A stretch of 64,000 nucleotides of DNA from JAXLRU01 sp046330935 (lineage in GTDB: Bacteria > Actinomycetota > Actinomycetes > Actinomycetales > Kineosporiaceae), in NCBI GenBank assembly GCA_046330935.1, contig JAXLRU010000011.1:32279-96278 (forward strand), in the 5' to 3' direction. Positions 7,909 through 15,353 of the stretch are shown piece by piece. The notes below the pieces were generated by a model that saw only the letters and a list, made by a program, of their open reading frames with translations, was not told the origin of the DNA and searched no databases. How positions within the stretch are numbered: the first letter of the stretch is position 1; every line of letters starts with the position of its first letter. A program made the translations under genes and the position numbers.

Positions 7909-9041
7909 ATGGGGCTTGTCCGACTTCGCCTGATCGACGCCGTGATCCACCTGCACACCTCCGACGACGACGCCGTCGCGAGCACCGTGGCCGACGAGGT
8001 CGTGGGCTTCCTCGCCTCGCACGCGGTCGTCCTCCCCGGGGTCGGCGTGGCCCCGAGGAGGAGGCGGATGCGCCGCTGGTGACGGTGGCGCTGTCGGGCG
8101 CGCTGGACGACGTCCACCTGCCGCCCGCGGGTGCGCTCGGCCCCGAGGACGTCCACGTGCGCCGCAGCAGCAGCCCCTTCTTCACTGTCGCCGCCCGCCG
8201 GCACACCCTGGCCTGCGGCGGGGGCGCCGTCGAGTACGTGCACTGCCTGCGCAGCGGAGTCCGCGTGCGGATCGACGCCCGGGCGCGGCGGATCGACGCG
8301 CACGTCACCCGCAGCGGTGCCCTCGACGTCATCGAGATGCTGCGCGACCTCAGCCTCAAGCACCACGAGAACCTCGGCGCGGTGCCCGTGCACGCGACGT
8401 CGGCGGTGCGCGACGGCCGCGCGCTGCTGATCGCGGGGGCCAAGGGCGCGGGCAAGACGTCGCTGCTGCTGGAGCTCGTGGAACGGCAGGGCTGGTCGAT
8501 CCTGTCGGGGGACCGCTCCCTGCTGTTGTTCGACGGCGACGCCGCTGCGCCGAGGGTGGCGGGCTGGCCCGACTACCCACACCTGGGGGAGGCGACGGTC
8601 GCGGCCTACCGCGGGCTGCCGGCGATGGCCGGGCTGCCCGAGTCGTTCACGCCGTCCCCGGCCCGCGCGTTCTCGCCGCTGGAGAAGGTGCCGCTGCCCC
8701 CGGGGCCGTTCCGGCAGCGCTTCCCGATCGCCGAACCCGCCGCGCGGCCGCCGCTGGTCGGCGTCCTCTACCCGCGGATCGGGCCCGGCCCGACGACGTT
8801 CACGGAGGTGAGCGGGCGCGGCGCGGAGGCGACCCGCCGCGGGCTGCTGGCCTCGGCCGTCGAGTCGGGGTTCGAGGGGCCGCACGCGTTCTGGACGCAC
8901 TTCCTCGACGACGCGCGCGGGGCGCAGCGGGCCCGGCGCCGCAGGGTCCTGGACGCCGCCGCGCAGGTGCCCGCCTGGCAGGTCGAGGGCGACTGCCGGC
9001 TCGACGGCGGGCCGCTCGTCCCCCTGCGCCAGGCCGGCTGA
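7909..9041 (+). pseudogene. HPr-kinase-like P-loop ATPase with a frameshift near 8052
   Basis: A P-loop protein resembling the HprK/PEP-carboxykinase fold found in many actinomycetes with unknown target. The N-terminal part (MGLVRLRLIDAVIHLHTSD) reads in one frame to about 8050 and would end at 8082. The rest (EEEADAPLVTVALSGALDDV onward) reads in the frame one base back to 9041. One missing base in the run gtggccccgagg accounts for it. The Walker A loop GAKGAGKTSLL lies at about 8436-8466, followed by LSGDRSLLLFDGD. Joined, the product would be about 377 residues. The start could instead be ATG 7900. It could be a sequencing error, or the downstream piece may be translated alone. Confidence 0.62.
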
Positions 9042-9125
9042 GGCGGTGCCGGCCGAGCCCTGGTTCCGGTGCGGCGGGCCGTGCCGCGGGGTTTGCCGGG
9101 GTCCGGCATCGGGCACCGGCGGGGC

Positions 9126-10154
9126 ATGACCGTGATGAGCGCCGTCGACCGCCTCGCCACCGACCCCCGGTTCCGCGCGCTCGACCGCGCCGGCGCCCCG
9201 CTCGGTGACGCCGTCCGCAAGCTGCCGCAGGCCGCCCTCGACGTCCTGCACGGCACCTGGCTCGGCCACCCGCTGCACCCAGCGGTGGCGATGCTGCCGG
9301 TGGGCGCGTTCCTGTCCTCGGCGGTGATCGACGTCGCGACGACGGCGAACGCGGCCCTGGGCGGCGACGACGCGCGGGCGCGGGAGCGCCGTGACGGCGC
9401 CGACGACGCGAGCGCGCTGCTCGTGGCGGTCGGCCTGGCCGCGGTGCCGCTGGCGGCGGCCGCCGGTGCCGCCGACTGGTCGCAGCTGCGCGGGGAGCAG
9501 AAGCGGATCGGTCTCGTCCACGCGGCGGCGAACACGGCGGCCACGGTGCTGCTGGCCGGGTCGCTCGTGCAGCGCCGTCGTGGACGGCGTTCCTCGGGCC
9601 GCGCGCTCGGCGTCGCGGGCACGCTGGTGTCGGGCGCCGCGGCCGCGATCGGCGGGCACCTGTCCTACCGCTGGGGCGCCGGCGCCAACCACGCCGACGG
9701 GACGGCTCCCGAGGTCGAGGATCGCTGGACGTCGGTGGGCCGCCTCGAGGACTTCGCCGACCGCACGCCGGTGCGGGCGGAGGTGGACGGCGCACCCGTC
9801 GTCGTCGTCCGCTCCGGCGGGGTGGTGCAGGCCCTCGGCGACGTCTGCTCGCACCTGTCCGGCCCGCTGCACGAGGGCGAGGTCAGCGACGAGACGGTCG
9901 ACGGCCGCCCGACGGCGTGTGTCAGCTGCCCCTGGCACGGGTCGGTGTTCTCCCTCGAGGACGGGCGGGTCGTGCACGGCCCCGCCACCTCGCCGCAGCC
10001 GGCGTTCGAGACCCGGGTGCTCGCCGGGGAGGTCCAGGTGCGCCCGCTGCCGGCGGGCACCACCACGGTCGACCTGCGCGAACGCAACGCCGTCGGCGCC
10101 GGGGCCTCCGCCGGGCAGCGGCCCCTGGGTGCCGTCGTCCCGCCGGTGGGCTGA
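9126..10154 (+). CDS. DUF2231 membrane domain fused to a Rieske [2Fe-2S] domain
   Basis: A 342-residue protein. The first ~200 residues match DUF2231, with the HPLHPAVAMLPVGAF signature near residue 45 and four hydrophobic segments. Residues about 205-315 form a Rieske domain with both cluster motifs, CSHLSGPL and CPWHGSVF (Cys-x-His and Cys-x2-His). It is likely membrane-anchored, with the iron-sulfur domain available for electron transfer; no catalytic partner is adjacent. ATG 9126 (MTVMSAVDRL) follows a GGCGGGG stretch. The fusion is seen in several actinomycete genomes, but its role is not established. Confidence 0.82.
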   Translation: MTVMSAVDRLATDPRFRALDRAGAPLGDAVRKLPQAALDVLHGTWLGHPLHPAVAMLPVGAFLSSAVIDVATTANAALGGDDARARERRDGADDASALLVAVGLAAVPLAAAAGAADWSQLRGEQKRIGLVHAAANTAATVLLAGSLVQRRRGRRSSGRALGVAGTLVSGAAAAIGGHLSYRWGAGANHADGTAPEVEDRWTSVGRLEDFADRTPVRAEVDGAPVVVVRSGGVVQALGDVCSHLSGPLHEGEVSDETVDGRPTACVSCPWHGSVFSLEDGRVVHGPATSPQPAFETRVLAGEVQVRPLPAGTTTVDLRERNAVGAGASAGQRPLGAVVPPVG

Positions 10155-10439
10155 TCGTTTCCTCGGCCGTCACCGCGTTACCTCGCCCGCCTAGACTCGC
10201 GAGCGGTGCCGGGGGGCGTCGCTGCGGCGGGAATCATGCACGCGCCGGAGTCGTTCGTCCTCCCGGACGCCGTTCACTGAGAAGTCCGCGCGACACACCG
10301 GCCGGGGTGGCGTGTCGCGCCGATCTCCGGTGGGCTGGTACTTGAGGAAGGTCCGCCTTCGTTCCACGGGCGGGCCGGACGACCCCACACACCCCCTCCC
10401 GGGTTCCCGGGATGGCCCAGAAGGCGGTGACCTGCAGCA
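10155..10439 (+). promoter_or_regulatory. cysK leader: -10-like box, short upstream frame and hairpin
   Basis: A 285-nt stretch without a full gene. A -10-like TAGACT lies at 10192-10197. A 14-codon frame with a good ribosome site (GGCGGGA) runs from ATG 10236 to TGA 10280. It is followed 8 nt later by a hairpin with arms GCGCGACAC (10288-10296) and GTGTCGCGC (10312-10320). The order uORF then hairpin resembles an attenuator, but the short frame has no Cys or Ser run, so regulation by sulfur supply is not supported. The hairpin may equally terminate the upstream Rieske gene. Confidence 0.3.
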
Positions 10440-11369
10440 ATGCCGATCTATGACGACGTGACGAAGCTCGTCGGCAACACCCCCCTGGTCCGGCTCAACC
10501 GGATCACGGACGGTGCCGGCGCCACGGTGGTGGCCAAGCTCGAGTTCTACAACCCGGCCAACAGCGTCAAGGACCGGATCGGCGTCGCGATGATCGACGC
10601 GGCGGAGGCGTCGGGGCAGCTGCAGCCCGGCGGCACGATCGTCGAGGCGACGTCGGGCAACACCGGCATCGCCCTGGCCATGGTCGGTGCCGCCCGCGGT
10701 TACAAGGTCGTCCTCGCCATGCCGTCCTCGATGTCCAAGGAGCGCCGGGCGCTGCTGCGGGCCTTCGGCGCCGAGCTGATCCTCACCGACCCGGCCCTGG
10801 GCATGAAGGGCGCGGTCGCCAAGGCCGAGGAGGTCGGCGCGACCGACGGCGCCGTGCTGGTGCGCCAGTTCGCCAACGCCGCCAACCCCGAGATCCACCG
10901 CCGCACGACGGCCGAGGAGATCTGGAAGGACACCGACGGCCAGGTCGACATCGTCGTGGCCGGCATCGGCACGGGCGGCACGATCACCGGCATCGGCCAG
11001 GTGCTGAAGTCGCGCAAGCCCGACCTCAAGGTCATCGCCGTCGAGCCTGCGGCGTCGCCGATCCTCAACGGCGGCAGCCCGGGCGGGCACCCGATCCAGG
11101 GCATCGGCGCGAACTTCGTGCCCGAGATCCTCGACACCACGATCTACGACGAGGTCCTCGACGCCACGGCAGACGACGCCGTCGCCTGGGCCCGCCGCGC
11201 CGCCAAGGAGGAGGGCCTGCTCGTCGGCATCTCCTCGGGTGCCGCCCTCTGGGCGGCAGTCGAGGTCGCCAAGCGCCCCGAGAACGCCGGCAAGACGATC
11301 GTCGTGATCATCCCGTCGTTCGGCGAGCGCTACCTGTCGACGATCCTCTACGCCGACCTCCTCGACTGA
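10440..11369 (+). CDS. cysK: Cysteine synthase A (O-acetylserine sulfhydrylase)
   Basis: A pyridoxal-phosphate enzyme making L-cysteine from O-acetyl-L-serine and sulfide in the cytoplasm. The 309-residue length is typical. The PLP lysine is in NSVKDR (about residue 44), the substrate loop TSGNTG is near 71, and the phosphate-binding GTGGT is near residue 179. GISSGAA near the C-terminus completes the family pattern. Serine acetyltransferase, which makes its substrate, is encoded 127 nt downstream, and the two proteins commonly form the cysteine synthase complex. A 12-bp hairpin separates them. Confidence 0.96.
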   Translation: MPIYDDVTKLVGNTPLVRLNRITDGAGATVVAKLEFYNPANSVKDRIGVAMIDAAEASGQLQPGGTIVEATSGNTGIALAMVGAARGYKVVLAMPSSMSKERRALLRAFGAELILTDPALGMKGAVAKAEEVGATDGAVLVRQFANAANPEIHRRTTAEEIWKDTDGQVDIVVAGIGTGGTITGIGQVLKSRKPDLKVIAVEPAASPILNGGSPGGHPIQGIGANFVPEILDTTIYDEVLDATADDAVAWARRAAKEEGLLVGISSGAALWAAVEVAKRPENAGKTIVVIIPSFGERYLSTILYADLLD

Positions 11370-11394
11370 TCGCTCGAGCAGAATGCTCCTCAGC

Positions 11395-11439
11395 GCCGGA
11401 CGCCGTACGTGACCTCACGGGTCGCGGACGGCGTCCGGC
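11395..11439. terminator. Hairpin after cysK
   Basis: The arms GCCGGACGCCGT (11395-11406) and ACGGCGTCCGGC (11428-11439) form a perfect 12-bp stem with a 21-nt loop in the cysK-cysE gap. There is no T-run. It may be a partial terminator that lowers cysE expression relative to cysK. Confidence 0.5.
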
Positions 11440-11496
11440 CATGACGGGCCCCGGTGGCCTCGCCCCGGGGCGAGGCCGGACAGAGATGGCGGACGC

Positions 11497-12129
11497 GTGT
11501 ACCAGGCAGCTCAGTACCCCACCCGGCTCGGCGCGTGGCGGCGCTTCCAGGAGGACCTGGCGACCGCGGTGTCCCACGACCCGGCCGCCCGTTCCCGCGC
11601 CGAGCTCGTGCTGGGCTACCCGGGGCTGCACGCGGTGTGGTCCTACCGCCTGCACCACGCCCTGTGGCGGCGCGGCCACCACCTCGTGGCCCGGCTGATC
11701 TCGCAGTGGACGCGTGCCCTGACCGGCATCGAGATCCATCCCGGGGCCACGATCGGCCGCCGGTTCTTCATCGACCACGGCATGGGCGTGGTCATCGGCG
11801 AGACCGCCGAGGTGGGCGACGACGTGATGATCTACCACGACGTCACGCTCGGCGGGCGGAGCCTGCAGAAGGTCAAGCGCCACCCGACCGTCGGCAACAA
11901 CGTGACGATCGGCGCCGGCGCGCGCGTGCTCGGGCCGGTGCTGATCGGCGACGGCGCCCAGATCGGCGCGAACGCCGTCGTCGTGCGCGACGTGCCGCCG
12001 GGCGCGGTGGTGGTCGGCGTGCCGGGTCAGGTGCGCGAGAAGAAGGGCCCCGACGCGGCTCCGCTGCCGCCGGCCCCGGCGCCTGTGATCGCCGCCGACG
12101 ACCAGGTCGACCCGGCCATCTGGATCTGA
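11497..12129 (+). CDS. cysE: Serine O-acetyltransferase
   Basis: Acetylates L-serine with acetyl-CoA to give O-acetylserine, the cysK substrate. The 210-residue protein is the short (EpsC-like) form: an N-terminal helical part (residues 1-60), then a left-handed beta-helix of hexapeptide repeats. The active-site histidines lie in GIEIHPGATIG and FFIDHGMGVVIGET. The C-terminus ends DPAIWI, an isoleucine tail of the kind that inserts into the cysteine synthase active site in the CysE-CysK complex. GTG 11497 is the start. A Pro/Ala-rich linker of about 20 residues precedes the tail. Confidence 0.93.
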   Translation: MYQAAQYPTRLGAWRRFQEDLATAVSHDPAARSRAELVLGYPGLHAVWSYRLHHALWRRGHHLVARLISQWTRALTGIEIHPGATIGRRFFIDHGMGVVIGETAEVGDDVMIYHDVTLGGRSLQKVKRHPTVGNNVTIGAGARVLGPVLIGDGAQIGANAVVVRDVPPGAVVVGVPGQVREKKGPDAAPLPPAPAPVIAADDQVDPAIWI

Positions 12130-12133
12130 CCTG

Positions 12134-12148
12134 CGGGCGAGTCGCCCG
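12134..12148. terminator. Short hairpin between convergent genes
   Basis: CGGGCG and CGCCCG separated by three bases sit in the 22-nt gap between cysE and the convergent membrane gene. It is too short to be certain. Confidence 0.35.
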
Positions 12149-12151
12149 GGG

Positions 12152-12631
12152 TCAGGAGCGTGCCTGCTCGTAGTGCCGCCGGCGCAGGCCGGGCAGGATC
12201 CCCCACACGGTGACGAGGACGGCGGCGAGCCCGACGGCGAGCCCCACGGCCGCCTGCCGGCCCACGATGAGGTCGAGCGCGAGCTGCAGCGCCGCGCAGA
12301 TGGCCAGCACCAGGAAGGCGAGCCCCGCCCGGGCGTACCGGTTGCTCGCCTCGACGATCTCGGTCTTGGCGCCCATCCGGAACAGGGTGCGGTGGTAGGC
12401 GACGGGCGCGATGAAGCAGGTCACCGCCAAGGCCGACATCACCAGGGCGGCGAGCAGCATGCCCCGCTCCCAGGAGTCGAACCGCTCGAAGCGCACCTGC
12501 AGGGGGATCGTCAGCAGGAACGCGAAGAGGATCTGCACGCCCGCCTGCAGCACCCGCATCTCCTGCAGGAGCTCGTTGAAGTTGCGATCGGCGCGCTGGT
12601 CGGCGGATTCACTGGGGCGCTCGGGGCTCAC
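12152..12631 (-). CDS. DUF6328-type four-helix membrane protein
   Basis: A 159-residue protein with four hydrophobic segments (about 30-50, 60-82, 105-125 and 130-150). The conserved start block FNELLQEMRVLQAGVQILFAF is characteristic of this uncharacterised actinobacterial membrane family. GTG 12631 is preferred; an alternative upstream start near 12733 would add Pro/His-rich residues unlike the family. No function is known and no operon partner is evident. Confidence 0.75.
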   Translation of the reverse strand: MSPERPSESADQRADRNFNELLQEMRVLQAGVQILFAFLLTIPLQVRFERFDSWERGMLLAALVMSALAVTCFIAPVAYHRTLFRMGAKTEIVEASNRYARAGLAFLVLAICAALQLALDLIVGRQAAVGLAVGLAAVLVTVWGILPGLRRRHYEQARS

Positions 12632-12779
12632 CCCGTCATGGTCGGGGCCCGCGTGCTCGGCGCAACCGGGCACGGCCCCGCAGGAGCGGTGTGACGTGCG
12701 TGCGCCGGGGTGGGTTGGTCGCACGGACGACACGTGCGTGCGTCATGCTGCGGGTACCCCGTCGTCCTCTGGAGGTCCG

Positions 12780-13418
12780 GTGCTCGCTCGGCTGCGGATC
12801 AGCGTCCCCGACCGTCCCGGCATGCTCGGGCGCGTGGCCTCGGCGATCGGCCAGGCGGGCGGTGACATCGTGCGCGTGGCCGTCCTCGACAGCGAGGGCG
12901 GGCGGGCGACGGACGACGTCCACGTCGAGGTGCGCGACGCCGAGCACGTGGCGCGGGTGAGCGACGCACTGTCCGCGGTGGTGGGCCTGACGGTCACGGC
13001 GGTGCAGCACCCGGTGCCGCCGGCGAGCGGCCACGCCGACCTGGAACTGCTGGCGCAGGTGCTGCAGCGCCCCGAGCGGGCGTTGATCACCCTGGTCGAC
13101 GGTGCTCCCGCGGCCCTGGCGGCCGACTGGGCCGCCGCCGTGCGTTATGTCGCGGGTGATCCGCACGAGGTGGTGGCTCTGAGCCACCAGTGCCCCGGTC
13201 CCGAATTCGTGGCCGTGCGGGCGGCGCTGCGGCTGTCGGCGGTGCGGATCGTCCCGCCGGGGCGGGCGACGCCCTACGTGGGCGCCGCACTGGTACCTCT
13301 CCAGGACGACCTGGCGCTGGTGCTCGTGCGCGAGGAGGGCCCCGAGTACCACCCGTGGGAGCTATGGCGGCTGGAGCAGGTGGGCCGCATCGCGGGGACG
13401 GCGCTGCCGCACGCCTGA
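12780..13418 (+). CDS. ACT-domain regulatory protein
   Basis: A 212-residue protein starting with a clear ACT fold (about residues 1-75: ARLRISVPDRPGMLGRVASAIGQAGG, then VRVAVLD). ACT domains bind small ligands, usually amino acids. The remaining ~135 residues are not recognised and carry no catalytic motif I can see. GTG 12780 has a strong GGAGG five bases upstream. It stands alone, ahead of the cellulase promoter region, so its ligand and target are unknown. Confidence 0.75.
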   Translation: MLARLRISVPDRPGMLGRVASAIGQAGGDIVRVAVLDSEGGRATDDVHVEVRDAEHVARVSDALSAVVGLTVTAVQHPVPPASGHADLELLAQVLQRPERALITLVDGAPAALAADWAAAVRYVAGDPHEVVALSHQCPGPEFVAVRAALRLSAVRIVPPGRATPYVGAALVPLQDDLALVLVREEGPEYHPWELWRLEQVGRIAGTALPHA

Positions 13419-13460
13419 TCATCCGGCGCCATCACGGTGAGTGACCGACCCGCCACAAGT

Positions 13461-13476
13461 GTCGATTCGTTTCGAC
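13461..13476. promoter_or_regulatory. Palindromic motif shared by both GH9 promoters (LacI-like)
   Basis: GTCGATTCGTTTCGAC has GTCGA/TCGAC arms. Its reverse strand, GTCGAAACGAATCGAC, shares TCGAAACGnnnCG with TCGAAACGGTTCGGAC at 17905-17920, upstream of the second GH9 gene. A centre of CG flanked by A/T-containing arms is the general LacI-family operator pattern. The classic actinomycete CebR/CelR box was not found here. The site lies 209 nt before the original GH9 start at 13685. Confidence 0.35.
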
Positions 13477-13582
13477 CGCTCGCCCGGACCGAAGTCCTTC
13501 GTTGTCAGGCGACGCTTGCGGAAGCTAACGTGACGCACTGCTCGGGGACGTCGTGTGTTGATCGGACGAACAGCCCCCGTGC

Positions 13583-13695
13583 TTGACAGGTTTCTGTCAC
13601 ACAGCGTTCCATGGCGCACGTTCCCTGGCCGCCGGCTCCCCCTTTGGCCACGGAGCGTTCCGAACTCTCAACGAGGAGAAGGCCCGTGCCCTCAG
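13583..13695 (+). promoter_or_regulatory. Promoter, RBS and first three codons of the interrupted GH9 gene
   Basis: A consensus -35 TTGACA at 13583-13588 is followed by a weak -10 (TTCCAT region, 13607-13612). A strong ribosome site GAGGAGAAGG at 13673-13682 precedes GTG 13685. GTG CCC TCA then reads into the IS boundary. Joined across the IS (keeping one CTCAG), these codons run in frame into the signal peptide at 15359, so this is the original 5' end of that cellulase. Confidence 0.6.
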
Positions 13696-15353
13696 CCCGG
13701 ATCCACCGTTGATCATGGGTGCCGATCCGGCTGTGGACGCACGAATGCCCTTCTGAGCTGGGATCATGGGACTTGTCGAAGGTTCCAGATCCACCAGCAG
13801 AAGGGCACCCGTGAGATGCAACTGTCTCATGACCCGTTCCGGGTCTCCGCGGTCTTTGACGACCCGAATCTCGTGTCCTGCGCCGGGCTGGCCCCGGTGG
13901 TCGCCCTGGCCGACCGGGCGGGTCTGCGCCGCCTGGTCGCCGAGACGGTGACGGTGTCCGGGGACGGCGCCGCGAACGCCCCGGCGAAGGTCGCCGCGCT
14001 GGTCGCGGGGATGGTCGCCGGCGCGGACTCCATCGACGACATGGGCCTGCTGCGCCACGGCGGGATGGCCAGGTTGTTCACCGGGATCCGCGCCCCGTCC
14101 ACGTTGGGCACCTTCCTGCGCACGTTCGCGTTCGGGCACGTACGCCAGCTCGACGCGGTCGCCGCCCGGGTCCTGGCGGGCCTGGCTCGGTGCACGCCGC
14201 TGCTGCCCGGCGCCGACCAGGTCGCCTACGTCGACATCGATGACACGGTCCGGGCCACCCACGGGTATGCCAAGCAGGGCGCCGGCTACGGCTACTCCAA
14301 GGTCAAAGGCCTGAACGTGCTGCTGGCGACCATCTCCACCCCACTGGCCGCACCCGTGATCGCGGCCACGCGGTTGCGGAAGGGATCGGTGAACTCGGTC
14401 CGCGGAGCGGCCCGGCTGGTCGCCGACGCCCTGGTCACCGCCCGCTCGGCGGGCGCCGATCCGCGCAAGGGGACGCTGGTCATCCTGCGCGCGGACAGCG
14501 CCTACTACGGCGCCGACGTCATCGCCGCCGCCCGCCGGCACGGGGCGAAGTTCTCCGTCACCGCGCGGATGAACCCGACCGTGAAGGCCGCGATCGCCGC
14601 GATCCCCGAAACCTCCTGGACCGCCATCCACTACCCCAACGCGTTCACCGACCCCGGCACCGGCGACCTCGTCTCCGATGCCGAGGTCGCCGAGGTTCCG
14701 GTGTTCACCGCGTTCACCTCCCGCCCGAAACGCCAGCAGGTCACTGCCCGGCTGATCGTGCGGCGGGTCAAGCGCCTCAACCCCGAAGCCGCTGCAGGAC
14801 AGGACGAACTGTTCGCCGTCCACCGTCATCACGCGGTGTTCACCGACTCACCCGCCTCGATGCTCGAGGCCGAGGCCGCCCACCGCGCGCACGCGATCGT
14901 CGAGCAGGTCATCGCCGACCTCAAGAACGGACCCCTGGCGCACCTGCCGTCGGGGAAGTTCACCGCGAACGCGGCCTGGCTGGTGCTCGCCGCGATCGCG
15001 CACAACCTGCTACGCGCCGCCGGCGCGGTGGCCGGCAGCCTGCACGCCAAGACCACGACCGCGACCCTGCGGGCCAGGCTCGTCGCCGTCCCGGCCCGGA
15101 TCGCCCGCTCCGCACGACGCCTGACCCTGCACCTTCCCACCAGTTGGCCCTGGCGCACCGGCTGGCAGCGCCTGGCCACCGCCGTCATGATCACTTGACC
15201 CGTGGTTGTGACCCGTCCACCGCCCGGCAGGGCCCGACACCGATTTCACAGTGGAAAACCGGCGCAGAGCCGGGAAACCCGCACGCCCGCCGGCACGAAG
15301 AAGATCAGCGAACCGACGCGAAGGGCCTACCGAATCACGTCGGTGGATCCGGG
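13696..15353 (+). mobile_element. IS1380-family insertion sequence, 1658 bp, with 5-bp target duplication
   Basis: The terminal inverted repeats are CCCGGATCCACCG at 13696-13708 and its reverse complement at 15341-15353. Both ends are flanked by the direct repeat CTCAG (13691-13695 and 15354-15358). It encodes one transposase (13816-15198). Family ends starting with CC and 4-5 bp duplications fit IS1380. Perfect ends and duplication indicate a recent, likely still mobile, insertion. It sits inside the first few codons of a GH9 cellulase gene. Confidence 0.9.
13816..15198 (+). CDS. IS1380-family DDE transposase
   Basis: A 460-residue transposase filling the IS. The DDE residues can be placed: Asp in AYVDIDDTVRATHGY (near residue 140), Asp in VILRADSAYYG (near 225), and Glu in HAIVEQVIADLKNGPL near 360. 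The C-terminal AAWLVLAAIAHNLLRAAG is typical of this family. ATG 13816 (MQLSHDPF) is chosen; GTG 13811 is also possible. The gene is uninterrupted, so the element can probably still move. Confidence 0.92.
   Translation: MQLSHDPFRVSAVFDDPNLVSCAGLAPVVALADRAGLRRLVAETVTVSGDGAANAPAKVAALVAGMVAGADSIDDMGLLRHGGMARLFTGIRAPSTLGTFLRTFAFGHVRQLDAVAARVLAGLARCTPLLPGADQVAYVDIDDTVRATHGYAKQGAGYGYSKVKGLNVLLATISTPLAAPVIAATRLRKGSVNSVRGAARLVADALVTARSAGADPRKGTLVILRADSAYYGADVIAAARRHGAKFSVTARMNPTVKAAIAAIPETSWTAIHYPNAFTDPGTGDLVSDAEVAEVPVFTAFTSRPKRQQVTARLIVRRVKRLNPEAAAGQDELFAVHRHHAVFTDSPASMLEAEAAHRAHAIVEQVIADLKNGPLAHLPSGKFTANAAWLVLAAIAHNLLRAAGAVAGSLHAKTTTATLRARLVAVPARIARSARRLTLHLPTSWPWRTGWQRLATAVMIT

Noticed and set aside
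6428..8455. Very long minus-strand frames (for example through 7071-9977) covering the HprK-like and Rieske genes
   Set aside because: Composition is Arg/Pro/Gly/Ala/His-rich with no domains; these are antisense readings of real genes in high-GC DNA. The FAD oxidase was ended at its GTG 7795.
10155..10439. Cysteine-responsive attenuator or riboswitch upstream of cysK
   Set aside because: The short frame has no Cys codons and the hairpin does not match a riboswitch class I know; kept only as an unproven leader feature.
13596..14832. A second transposase-related gene on the minus strand of the IS
   Set aside because: A 411-codon antisense frame rich in Gly/Arg/Asp without motifs; IS1380 elements carry one transposase gene.
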